Position numbers and translations under genes: made by a program | Shown here: in pieces, positions 9,064-16,439 of the stretch | Layout: every line of letters starts with the position of its first letter | Numbering within the stretch: the first letter of the stretch is position 1 | The notes under the pieces: model-generated | Database searches by the model: none | What the model was told of the DNA's origin: nothing | What the model saw: the letters and a program-made list of their open reading frames with translations, nothing else | From: Thermohalobaculum sp963721105 | GTDB lineage: Bacteria > Pseudomonadota > Alphaproteobacteria > Rhodobacterales > Rhodobacteraceae | Assembly (NCBI GenBank): GCA_963721105.1 | Contig: CAVRHY010000011.1 | Span: forward strand, 1,054,001 to 1,118,000 | Length of the DNA: 64,000 nucleotides | Direction: 5' to 3'

Positions 9064-10473
9064 ATGGCGGCGAGGGGCACGAACACTGGCGTCGCCCTCG
9101 CCCTGCTCGCCGTGATGGGGCTCGAGCTGGTCCGCCTGTTCTCGGGCGCGGCCTGGGCCGCGACGGGCGCGCACGTTGCCATGCTGCTGCTGGTGCCAGT
9201 GTCGATCCGCCTCCTGGGCCTGCGCGAGGCCTACCTGCTGACGCTCTGCGCCGCGCTGACCTGGCTGCTGTGGGTGCGCGACCCGCATCCCGCCGCCGCG
9301 GCGCAGGCGGGGCTGGACCAGGCTGCGTTCCTGATGGCCTTCATCCTGCTGATCTCGATCGTGCAGGAGGCGGCGCGCAGCTCGCCCTCCGTCTTCGCCT
9401 GCGGCACGTTCATGGCGCGCCAGCCGGGCAGCCGGCGCTTCCTGGTGCTCTATGCCGGCTCGAACCTGATGGCGGTCGTGTTCAACCTCGGCACCGTCAG
9501 CCTGATCGCGCCGCTGGTCCGCCGCGCCGCCGAGGAGGCGCCGGACGACCCGCTGACGCCCATCCGCGAGCGCCGGCAGCTCTCGGCGATCCTGCGCGGC
9601 TTCGCCTGGTGCGTGGTCTGGTCGCCGACGGCGGTCGCGCCCCTGGCTGTGATGCAGCTGATCCCGGGCATCGACCGGCCGCGCTGGATCGCGCTCGGGA
9701 TGGGCCTCGCCGTCGTGATGATGGCGGTCGGCTGGGCCGAGGACCGCTGGCGCTGGCGCAATTTCACGGCAAAGGCGCGCGGCGTGCCGCCGCCGCCGGC
9801 GGCGGCCTTTCCCGGCGCGGCCTTCCTGCGCTTTGCCGGGGTCTGCCTGTCGTTCGGCGGGCTCACGGGGGCGATCATGCTGCTGACGGGGCAGGGCGTG
9901 CCGCCCAGCCTGATGGCGGCGGCGCCGCTGCTGCTGGCCGGCTGGCTCGCGGTGCAGCAGGCGGCGCGCCCGGGGCCGGTGGTGCGCCCGGTGCTGGGGC
10001 GCCTCGCCCGGATCGCGCAGGACTCGCTGCCGCTGTCGGCGCCGGCCGCGGTGACGCTCGCCTGCTCGGGCTATCTCGGCCGGGCCGGGGCCGAGCTGGT
10101 GCCTGCCGCGGCGGTTGCCGACTGGCTGGGGCTGGACGCGATGCCCGGCTGGATGTTCCTGTCGGCGATCCCGCTCGCGGTCGCGGCGCTGTCGCAGCTT
10201 GCGCTCTCGCCGATCATGATGGCGGTGTTCTTCGGCACGCTGCTCGGCGCGCTGCCCGAGCTGCCGGCCAGCCCGACGCTGACCGCGCTCGCGATCTCGA
10301 CCGGCTGGGCGCTCAGCATGACCTGCTCGCCCTTCGCCTCGGTGGTGCTGATCCTGACGCGCGTCGCCGGGCATTCGGGGACCGAGCTGACCTATCGCTG
10401 GAACGCGGCGTTCTCGGCGCTGGCGGCGCTGACGCTGACGGCGGCGTTCTGGCTGCTGACCGGCGGCACCTGA
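9064..10473 (+). CDS. Polytopic membrane protein, possible transporter (unrecognised)
   Basis: 469-residue very hydrophobic protein with roughly ten to twelve membrane segments, starting with ALALLAVMGLELVRLF. A conserved-looking SACGTFMAR-like stretch sits near residue 120. A polar SPTAVAPLAVMQLIPG segment and a matching AISTGWALSMTCSPFASVVL segment near the end resemble the re-entrant helices of ion-transporter-superfamily permeases, but I cannot name the family. GGAGG lies 4 bases before ATG 9064; the in-frame GTG at 9061 is an alternative start. It is transcribed divergently from the hydroxyacid operon, so uptake or export of that pathway's substrate is a guess from position only. Confidence 0.75.
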   Translation: MAARGTNTGVALALLAVMGLELVRLFSGAAWAATGAHVAMLLLVPVSIRLLGLREAYLLTLCAALTWLLWVRDPHPAAAAQAGLDQAAFLMAFILLISIVQEAARSSPSVFACGTFMARQPGSRRFLVLYAGSNLMAVVFNLGTVSLIAPLVRRAAEEAPDDPLTPIRERRQLSAILRGFAWCVVWSPTAVAPLAVMQLIPGIDRPRWIALGMGLAVVMMAVGWAEDRWRWRNFTAKARGVPPPPAAAFPGAAFLRFAGVCLSFGGLTGAIMLLTGQGVPPSLMAAAPLLLAGWLAVQQAARPGPVVRPVLGRLARIAQDSLPLSAPAAVTLACSGYLGRAGAELVPAAAVADWLGLDAMPGWMFLSAIPLAVAALSQLALSPIMMAVFFGTLLGALPELPASPTLTALAISTGWALSMTCSPFASVVLILTRVAGHSGTELTYRWNAAFSALAALTLTAAFWLLTGGT

Positions 10474-10486
10474 GCGCGGGCCATGC

Positions 10487-10895
10487 CGCGTTCACGCGAC
10501 GTTAACCTTGCCGGCGTATCACGCCGCGCATAGGGCAAGCGGCCGGTCGCAGACGGTCGCCCCTGTGCGCGCACGAAACCGCGTCCCGGTGATGGCAAGC
10601 CGGCTCGCACCCCGCTCCGCAAGGGGCGCCCACGGCCGGCCGGCCGTGACTTCTCCGCGGGACCGGATCGCCGCCTCTGGCGCCGACCTCCGGGCACGCA
10701 AAACCAGGGGGCAGGCGCCGTCCAGGCGCTCAGCTCCCTCTCCTCCGCGAGACCAGCCGACGATCGGACCCCCGGAAACCGGGCGAGCCGCCCCTTGGCG
10801 CGTCCGCCCGGCATCCGTGACTCGGCGACGGGCGTCCGACCGCTGGCCCGCCGGGCCTTCGGCCACGCCGGTCCTTCAGCCCTGCCTGTGGTTCC
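10487..10895 (+). repeat. Dispersed intergenic repeat, copy 1
   Basis: This block of about 400 bp is closely similar to 53376-53760 in the same orientation. Shared landmarks in order are gttaacc and tatcacg near the left end, catagggcaagcggccgg, cgcacgaaaccgcgt, a self-complementary acggccggccggccgt element, cagccgacgatcgga, the hairpin cccggaaaccggg, and ccgcatcgtc near the right end. Shared short stems suggest RNA or DNA structure. It occupies the whole gap between the permease and the convergent DehI-like gene and contains no convincing gene. Confidence 0.85.
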
Positions 10896-10901
10896 GCATC
10901 G

Positions 10902-11756
10902 TCAGGCGCGCGGCCGGGCAGGGTCCTCGCCGCCGGACAGAATTCGCCCGACCAGCACCATCTGCGGGATCGGTGTTCGGACAAAGCGATCGACCGTGTC
11001 CAGATACCCTTGCAGCATCCCGTCGGGCGGCGCGGGCGAGGGCGCCTCCAGCGTCTCCGCCAGCTCGTCGGCCAGCGCGCCGGCGGTTGCGAGCAGCGCC
11101 TCGACCGAGCGCGGCCACTCCGGGCTGGCGAGGATCGGCACGATGGTTTCGTGCGCGCGGCGCATCGCCCGCGGCCAGAGCGACAGGTGCAGCCACAGGC
11201 TCGGCAGCACGCCGAACTCGGCGGTGCCCTGGCGGTCGGCCAGGTCGGTGATCAGCGCCATGATCTCGGGCGGGATCGCATCCTGCCGCGGCAATGACGG
11301 CACTGGGGCGGGCGCGGGCACGCGGTCGCTGCCGGTCGGCGGCTCCGCCGACGCTGCGGCGGCGCGCGCCGCACCGGCCGGACTGCGCGCGACCCGCAAG
11401 AGCGTCGTCAGCCCGATCAGGTTCGAGGAATTGCCCCGGTCGTAGAAAGCCAGCACGGCGCGGATCGCCTCTGCCTCGTCCGCGCCCGCCGCCTGCCAGA
11501 CCGGCGGGTGCCGGGGGACCGACAGGCCGTCGTGCATCCGTGCGGCCGCCGCCGCGATCCGGCCGTCGCGATAGGCCGGCCCGATGGTGCGCCAGCACCA
11601 GTCGAGCACCGCCGGCTCGAGCGCCAGGTGGCGCAGGATCAGGTTCACCCCCGGCGTGCCCGTGGCCCGCCTGATGTCGTCGTAGAGCGCGCGCACCTCG
11701 GGCGAGGCGTCCTCCTCGCGCACTTCGCGCAGCCGGGGGGGCAGCCGGTCGGCCAT
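10902..11756 (-). CDS. DehI-like (halocarboxylic acid dehalogenase family) protein
   Basis: 284-residue all-helical protein that follows the two-repeat layout of group I haloacid dehalogenases (DehI) and AhpD-like folds. The first half has an EVRALYDDIRRATGTPGVN opening and the FYDRGNSSNLIGLTTLL segment, matching the DehI YNYGNPKYL region. The second half repeats this with IPPEIMALITDLA and LPSLWLHLSLWPRAM. DehI hydrolyses both enantiomers of 2-halo acids through an Asp, but many relatives are uncharacterised and I have not located that residue with certainty. A Pro/Ala-rich linker joins the halves. It lies 6 bp after an RraA-type aldolase gene and is probably co-transcribed with it. Confidence 0.6.
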   Translation of the reverse strand: MADRLPPRLREVREEDASPEVRALYDDIRRATGTPGVNLILRHLALEPAVLDWCWRTIGPAYRDGRIAAAAARMHDGLSVPRHPPVWQAAGADEAEAIRAVLAFYDRGNSSNLIGLTTLLRVARSPAGAARAAAASAEPPTGSDRVPAPAPVPSLPRQDAIPPEIMALITDLADRQGTAEFGVLPSLWLHLSLWPRAMRRAHETIVPILASPEWPRSVEALLATAGALADELAETLEAPSPAPPDGMLQGYLDTVDRFVRTPIPQMVLVGRILSGGEDPARPRA

Positions 11757-11762
11757 CGCGCG

Positions 11763-12455
11763 TCAGTCCACGTGCTGGATGGTGACGCCGCCCAGGAAGG
11801 CGTCGATGTTGCGCGGGTAGGGCTTGCCGTCGCGGCCGTCCTCTTCCATCCCTGCCTCCTTTGCGGCGATCTTCTCGACCTCGGCCGCCGCGGTCCCCAG
11901 CATGGCGCGCGGCACGACGACGACGCCGTCGGTGTCGCCGACGACCATGTCGCCCGACTCGACCCGCTGGCCGCCGATCCAGACCGGCAGGCCGACGCTG
12001 CCCGGGCCGCGCTTGGTCGGGCCGCTGGGACGGATGCCGGCTGCGAAGACGGGGATGCCAATCTGGATCAGCGCCTCGGCGTCGCGCACCATGCCGTCCG
12101 TCACCACGGCCACGGCGCCGCGGTTGCGCGCGAAGGAGATGATCAGGTCGCCGACCACGGCGCAGCCGACATGGTCGTGCGTCGCCACCATCATCACGTC
12201 GCCGGGCTGCACGCTCTCCAGCGCCGCCCAGAAGGCCAGGTTGTCGTGCCGGCCGCAGTCGATCGTCAGTGCGCTGCCGACGAAGCGCCGCTCGGGCGTC
12301 ACCGGTTTGATGTGGGGGGCCAGCGCGCCGCCGCGCCCGGCCGCGTCCGAGACGTTGCCGGTCGGCCGGTCGCGGAATGCCTCCAGCAGCGCCGGGTCCG
12401 GCCGCTGCCAGCTCCGCTTCACGGTGATGATGGGTGCGGTGGTCTCGGTTGCCAT
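11763..12455 (-). CDS. RraA family protein (HMG aldolase-like)
   Basis: 230-residue member of the RraA/4-hydroxy-4-methyl-2-oxoglutarate aldolase family, class II pyruvate aldolases that also decarboxylate oxaloacetate. The motifs GDVMMVATHDHVGCAVVGDL, then GAVAVVTDGMVRDA (with the catalytic Arg-Asp pair) and GDMVVGDTDGVVVVP are intact. ATG 12455 follows a GGGGGG Shine-Dalgarno stretch. It is divergent from a ketopantoate-reductase-like gene with a 63-bp gap holding a palindrome. A second RraA-like protein lies at 13532-14239, so two aldolases of the same fold serve this locus. Confidence 0.9.
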   Translation of the reverse strand: MATETTAPIITVKRSWQRPDPALLEAFRDRPTGNVSDAAGRGGALAPHIKPVTPERRFVGSALTIDCGRHDNLAFWAALESVQPGDVMMVATHDHVGCAVVGDLIISFARNRGAVAVVTDGMVRDAEALIQIGIPVFAAGIRPSGPTKRGPGSVGLPVWIGGQRVESGDMVVGDTDGVVVVPRAMLGTAAAEVEKIAAKEAGMEEDGRDGKPYPRNIDAFLGGVTIQHVD

Positions 12456-12482
12456 GCTTTCTTCCCCCCGGCGGATGTGGTC

Positions 12483-12494
12483 TGGTCCGGACCA
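12483..12494. promoter_or_regulatory. 12-bp palindrome, candidate operator
   Basis: A perfect palindrome, TGGTCCGGACCA, lies near the middle of the 63-bp divergent gap between the RraA gene and the ketopantoate-reductase-like gene. GntR/FadR-type regulators bind TGGT-n-ACCA sites, although their usual spacer is 3 bases and here it is 4. One regulator could control both directions; no regulator gene is in the window. Confidence 0.45.
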
Positions 12495-12518
12495 AAGCAG
12501 ATGCGGAGGCCGAGCGAA

Positions 12519-13535
12519 ATGGAGAACGACGCCGAGGTTGTGATGATCGGCGCCGGCGCGATGGGCGGCGTGATCGCCGGGGCGCTGGCGCGGGCCGGCG
12601 TGCGGCTGTCGATCATCGACACCGACAAGGCGCATGTCGACGCCATCAACCGCGACGGCCTGCGCGTCGAGGGGCTGGGCAATGGCGAGCCGCTGAAGGT
12701 GCCGGCGATGACGACCTGCGACCGGGCCGGCTGGGCGGACCTGGCCGTCGTCATGACACCCGCCTACGAGACGGCGAACGCCGCGGCGACCGCCGCCCGC
12801 GTGCTGAAGCCGCAGGGCGCCGCGGTCTCGGTGCAGAACGGCCTCGGCAACGCCGAGACGCTGGTAGCGGGGCTGGGCGCCGGGCGCGTGTTCATGGGCT
12901 CGACGCGCGTCAGCGCCGACCGCCCGGCGCCGGGCTGCCCGCGCGTGACGCGGATCGACCCGACGACCGTCGGCGAGCTTGAGGCCGAGCCGCTGCCGCG
13001 CACGCGCTGGTTTGCCGAGAAGCTGACCGCCGGCGGCATGCCGACCGACGTCTCGGACAACGTCGTCGGCGTGCTGTGGTCGAAGTTCATCCACAATTGC
13101 GGGATCAACGCGCTCTCGGCGATCACGGGGCTGCGCATGGGCGAGGTCAGCCGCGTGCCGGGCCTCGGCCCGCTCCGCTGGCAGGTCATCGACGAGGCGA
13201 TGGGCATCGCCCGCGCCAAGGGCATTGCGCTGCAATATCCGGACCCCGTGCCGCAGCTGAAGCAGCACACTTGGCGCAAGTTCACCCGGCCCTCGATGCA
13301 GCAGCATGTCGAGGCCGGGCGCCAGATCGAGATCGAGGCGCTGAACGGCTGGCTGGTGCGCGAGGCCGAGACCATGGGGATGGACGTGCCGGCCAACCGC
13401 GTCGTCACCGCGCTGGCCCGCGGCCGCGCGCTGGCGGCGATGCGCGCGAAGAACCCGCCCGACTACGAGGCGCTGGCCGCCGAGGCCGAGGCCGAGATCC
13501 AGCGCGGCGAAACTCCCTGGGAGCAGGTGCAATGA
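12519..13535 (+). CDS. Ketopantoate reductase family (ApbA/PanE-like) oxidoreductase
   Basis: 338-residue NAD(P)H-dependent 2-oxoacid reductase. It has an N-terminal Rossmann motif VMIGAGAMGGVIAGALA (about residues 8-24), then VMTPAYETANA, SVQNGLGNAETL and the catalytic-Lys region VLWSKFIHNCGINALSAITG. The C-terminal helical domain ends with QIEIEALNGWLV, typical of PanE. The catabolic setting (RraA aldolases on both sides, 4-base ATGA overlap with the next) makes a role in a degradative pathway more likely than pantothenate synthesis. GGAGG sits 9 bases before ATG 12519. Confidence 0.88.
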   Translation: MENDAEVVMIGAGAMGGVIAGALARAGVRLSIIDTDKAHVDAINRDGLRVEGLGNGEPLKVPAMTTCDRAGWADLAVVMTPAYETANAAATAARVLKPQGAAVSVQNGLGNAETLVAGLGAGRVFMGSTRVSADRPAPGCPRVTRIDPTTVGELEAEPLPRTRWFAEKLTAGGMPTDVSDNVVGVLWSKFIHNCGINALSAITGLRMGEVSRVPGLGPLRWQVIDEAMGIARAKGIALQYPDPVPQLKQHTWRKFTRPSMQQHVEAGRQIEIEALNGWLVREAETMGMDVPANRVVTALARGRALAAMRAKNPPDYEALAAEAEAEIQRGETPWEQVQ

Positions 13536-14239
13536 GCAAGAAGACGATCGACCCCGCCGCGCTGTCGCGGCTGACCGACTGGGACACGCCCACGATCTGC
13601 AACGGGCTGGAGCTGCTCGACCCGGCCTCGCGGCTGGCGGGCTACACGACGCGGGCCTTCACGTGCCTCCGCCCCGAGCAGAAGCCCATTGTCGGCTATG
13701 CCCGCACGGCGACGATCCGCGCCTCGGTGCAGGCCGCCGTCAGCGCGAAGGAGGCGCAGGAGATGCGCCTGAAGTACTACGAATACGTCGACACCGGGCC
13801 AAAGCCCTCGGTCGTCGTGCTGCAGGACCTCGACACCTATCCGGGCACCGGCGCCTTCTGGGGCGAGGTCAATACCGCGATCCACAAGGGGCTGGGCGCG
13901 CTCGGCGTCGTGACGAACGGCTCGATCCGCGACCTGGTCGACAGCGCGCCGGGCTTCCAGGCGCTTGCGGGCCAGGTCGGCCCCAGCCACGCCTGGGTCC
14001 ACGTCGTCGACTATGGCGGGCAGGTGCAGGTGCACGGCATGAGCGTGCGCGACGGCGACATCATCCACGCCGACCGGCACGGAGCGGTGGTCATCCCCGA
14101 GGACGCCGTCGAGAAGCTGCCCGATGCCATCGCCCTGATCGCGAAGCGCGAGGCGGTGATCCTGGCCGCAGCCCGATCGCCGGATTTCGACTTCGCCAAG
14201 CTGCGCGACGCGATGAAGGGTGCCGCCGACATCCACTGA
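13532..14239 (+). CDS. RraA family protein (second, divergent copy)
   Basis: 235-residue RraA-fold protein, start overlapping the preceding stop by 4 bases. It keeps the family plan: DWDTPTICNGLELLD at the N-terminus, WGEVNTAIHKGLGALGVVTNGSIRDL in the middle and VRDGDIIHADRHGAVVIP. The usual VTDG has become VTNG while the Arg-Asp of the active site remains, so activity is plausible but substrate preference may differ from the copy at 11763-12455. Probably works with the reductase encoded just upstream. Confidence 0.88.
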   Translation: MSKKTIDPAALSRLTDWDTPTICNGLELLDPASRLAGYTTRAFTCLRPEQKPIVGYARTATIRASVQAAVSAKEAQEMRLKYYEYVDTGPKPSVVVLQDLDTYPGTGAFWGEVNTAIHKGLGALGVVTNGSIRDLVDSAPGFQALAGQVGPSHAWVHVVDYGGQVQVHGMSVRDGDIIHADRHGAVVIPEDAVEKLPDAIALIAKREAVILAAARSPDFDFAKLRDAMKGAADIH

Positions 14240-14279
14240 GCCGGCGCGGATCGCGACTGCGCTGGCATCCGCGGGGGCT

Positions 14280-14340
14280 GAGTAGGGCGACGTCTCGCCC
14301 CGCCGCCCCCGCCGCCCGGGTAGGGCGGGACCCCCGCCCT
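14280..14340. repeat. Short GC-rich palindromic repeat cluster
   Basis: Two TAGGGCG-type inverted repeats (gtagggcgacgtctcgcccc, then gtagggcgggacccccgccc) lie in the 131-bp gap between the RraA gene and the convergent patatin gene. They resemble the TAGGGCGGGGTTCC elements at 42620-42645 and 44581-44605. In this convergent position they may also act as a bidirectional transcription stop. Confidence 0.55.
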
Positions 14341-14370
14341 GACTGCGCAAGGACGCCCGGCCCGACCGCC

Positions 14371-15414
14371 TCAGTCCATCACCGCGTGCAGGTCGACCGT
14401 GCCGGCATTGCCGAGATCGCCCCAGTGGTCGCGCAGGAACTCGTCGGCGACCCGCCGCCCCTGTGCGCACAGGAAGTCGAAAAGCGACGGCTCGGGCGCC
14501 ATCTTCGAGGCGGCGTTCAGCCGCGCCATCGTCACGTCGTCGCGGATCGAGTGGATCAGCACGTCCTTCATCTCGCCGGGCGCGAGGCGGCCCTCGGCGA
14601 TCAGGCGCTTGACGAAGGCAACCGCCCGCAGCTCGCGCAGCAGAGAAGAATTGAACGATATCTCGTTGACGCGGTTCTGGATTTCGGTCGCGCTGTAGGG
14701 CAGGGTCGGGCGCTCGATCGGGTTGACGTGGACGATGATCACGTCCGACGCATCGGTGTTGTAGAACAGCGGGTAGAGCGGCGGATTGCCCATGAAGCCA
14801 CCGTCCCAGTAATGATCGTCGCCGACCTGCACCGCCTTGAAGAGCTGCGGCAGGCAGGCCGAGGCCATCAGCACGTCGACCGAGATCTCCTCGTTCGGGA
14901 ACACCTTGATCTTGCCCGTCCTGACATTGGTGGCGCAGACGAAAAGGTGCGGCTCGTGCACGCGGCAGACCGCGCCGAAGTCGATCATGCTCTCCAGGAG
15001 ATCGCGCAACGGATTGAAGTTCAACGGATTCCAGTCATAGGGCGAGAACGCCCGGCTGAACGCCTCCTGCGCGGCGTAGAGCGGGCTCATCGCGGTGGCC
15101 GCGGCGAGCTTGGCGGGGTCCTGCGTGAACAGCGCCAGGAAGTCGACCATGGGGTTGATGTTGCCGCTCGCCCGCGCCCGCAACGCGCCCCAGAAGGCCG
15201 AGAGCTGCGCCCGCGCGCCGGCATGTCCGCCGGCCATCCAGCCGGTCTTCAGCATCGCCGCGTTCATCGCGCCTGCCGAGGTGCCGGAGATGCCGGCAAA
15301 ATGCAGCCGCTCCTCCTCGAGCAGGCGGTCCAGCACGCCCCAGGTGAAGGCGCCGTGGGCGCCGCCGCCCTGCAGCGCCAGGTTGACGCTCTTGCGCTCG
15401 AGGACGGCAGCCAT
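14371..15414 (-). CDS. Patatin-like phospholipase
   Basis: 347-residue patatin-family acyl hydrolase. All parts of the catalytic site are visible: oxyanion-hole GGGAHG (residues 16-21), nucleophile Ser46 in GTSAG, and catalytic Asp204 in DGG. There is no signal peptide, so it should be cytoplasmic. ATG 15414 lies 4 bp after the bdhA stop. A patatin directly downstream of 3-hydroxybutyrate dehydrogenase suggests an intracellular lipid or polyhydroxybutyrate-related ester substrate; this is an inference from the pairing, as no phaZ or phaC is nearby. Confidence 0.93.
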   Translation of the reverse strand: MAAVLERKSVNLALQGGGAHGAFTWGVLDRLLEEERLHFAGISGTSAGAMNAAMLKTGWMAGGHAGARAQLSAFWGALRARASGNINPMVDFLALFTQDPAKLAAATAMSPLYAAQEAFSRAFSPYDWNPLNFNPLRDLLESMIDFGAVCRVHEPHLFVCATNVRTGKIKVFPNEEISVDVLMASACLPQLFKAVQVGDDHYWDGGFMGNPPLYPLFYNTDASDVIIVHVNPIERPTLPYSATEIQNRVNEISFNSSLLRELRAVAFVKRLIAEGRLAPGEMKDVLIHSIRDDVTMARLNAASKMAPEPSLFDFLCAQGRRVADEFLRDHWGDLGNAGTVDLHAVMD

Positions 15415-15418
15415 GCGC

Positions 15419-16201
15419 CTACATGGCCGTCCAGCCGCCGTCGACGCTGATCGTCGTGCCGGTGATCTGCGCCGCGTCATCGCTGCACAGGAAGGCGGTC
15501 GTGCCGCCGATCTGCTCGACGGTGGCGAACTGGCCGCTGGGCTGGCGCTGCAGCATGACCTCGCGCAGCACCGTCTCGCGGTCCATCTTGTGCACCTTCA
15601 TCTGGTCGGCGATCTGCGCCTCGACCAGCGGCGTCAGCACGTAGCCCGGGCAGATGGCGTTGCAGGTGATCGACTGGCCGGCGGTCTCGAGCGCGGTGGT
15701 CTTGGTCAGCCCGACGATGCCGTGCTTGGCGGCGATGTAGGCCGACTTGAAGGGCGAGGCCGTCAGCCCGTGCGCCGAGGCGATGTTGACGATGCGCCCC
15801 CAGCCCGCCCCGCGCATCAGCGGCAGGGCGACCGCCGTGGTGTGGAAGGCGGCGCTCAGGTTGATGGCGATGATCCGGTTCCACTGCTCGACCGGGAAGG
15901 TCTCGATCGGCTCGACATGCTGGATGCCGGCATTGTTGACGACGATGTCGACGCTGCCGAAGATCCCGGCCGCTTCGTCGATCAGCGCCCGGCACGCGGC
16001 GTGGTCGGACATGTCGGCCTGGACATAGCGCGCCTCGCCGCCCTTCGCCGCGATCTGCTTCGCGATCTCGTGGTCCTCGGGCCGGTCGGTGAACGAGTTG
16101 ACGATCACCTTCGCCCCGCGCGAGGCCAGCGCTTCGGCGATGCCGAGGCCGATGCCCGAGGTTGATCCCGTGACGACGGCGCACTTTCCCGCGAGCGACA
16201 T
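15419..16201 (-). CDS. bdhA: 3-hydroxybutyrate dehydrogenase
   Basis: 260-residue classical short-chain dehydrogenase that converts D-3-hydroxybutyrate to acetoacetate with NAD, a step in polyhydroxybutyrate turnover. It has the cofactor motif TGSTSGIG (11-18), NNAG (89-92), catalytic Ser142, Tyr155 and Lys159 in YIAAK, and a C-terminal TISVDGGWTAM. The extended QIADQMKVHKMDRETVLREV region and the VMLQRQPSGQFATVEQIG ending are diagnostic of the BdhA subgroup. ATG 16201 is preferred over an in-frame start six codons upstream. First gene of the bdhA-patatin pair. Confidence 0.93.
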   Translation of the reverse strand: MSLAGKCAVVTGSTSGIGLGIAEALASRGAKVIVNSFTDRPEDHEIAKQIAAKGGEARYVQADMSDHAACRALIDEAAGIFGSVDIVVNNAGIQHVEPIETFPVEQWNRIIAINLSAAFHTTAVALPLMRGAGWGRIVNIASAHGLTASPFKSAYIAAKHGIVGLTKTTALETAGQSITCNAICPGYVLTPLVEAQIADQMKVHKMDRETVLREVMLQRQPSGQFATVEQIGGTTAFLCSDDAAQITGTTISVDGGWTAM

Positions 16202-16354
16202 GAGCCTTCCCTTTCGCATCTCATCAGGGCTAGGTGCCCCTGTGGCAGCGGCTATAATTGCTGCACCGCAAGATAGCGAGAGGCGATCTCAGCGCATGGT
16301 GTTCGGGACTGGTGCGGACTTGCGCACACTGTGGCGGAAAAGTGGCATGTGGAC

Positions 16355-16381
16355 AAAAAAAGCGCCTCCCGAAGGAGGCGC
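16355..16381 (-). terminator. Rho-independent terminator with UUCG loop (minus strand)
   Basis: Read on the minus strand this is a perfect 8-bp stem (GCGCCTCC/GGAGGCGC) closed by a TTCG tetraloop and followed by seven T residues, a textbook terminator. No annotated minus-strand gene lies just upstream of it: the DNA to its right is the 5' part of a plus-strand gene. It therefore probably ends an unannotated short minus-strand transcript. The CCUCC in its stem is complementary to Shine-Dalgarno sequences. Confidence 0.8.
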
Positions 16382-16439
16382 ATTAGTTGTTGAGGCAGGT
16401 TTCATACAGGCAAGAAACCTATCGAGCAGTGCCGTTAAT

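Noticed and set aside
10392..10984. Arg/Gly-rich minus-strand frames in the dispersed repeat as hypothetical proteins
   Set aside because: Similar peptides appear in both repeat copies, but the frames differ in length, have indels between copies and no Shine-Dalgarno; the conserved thing looks like the DNA, not a protein.
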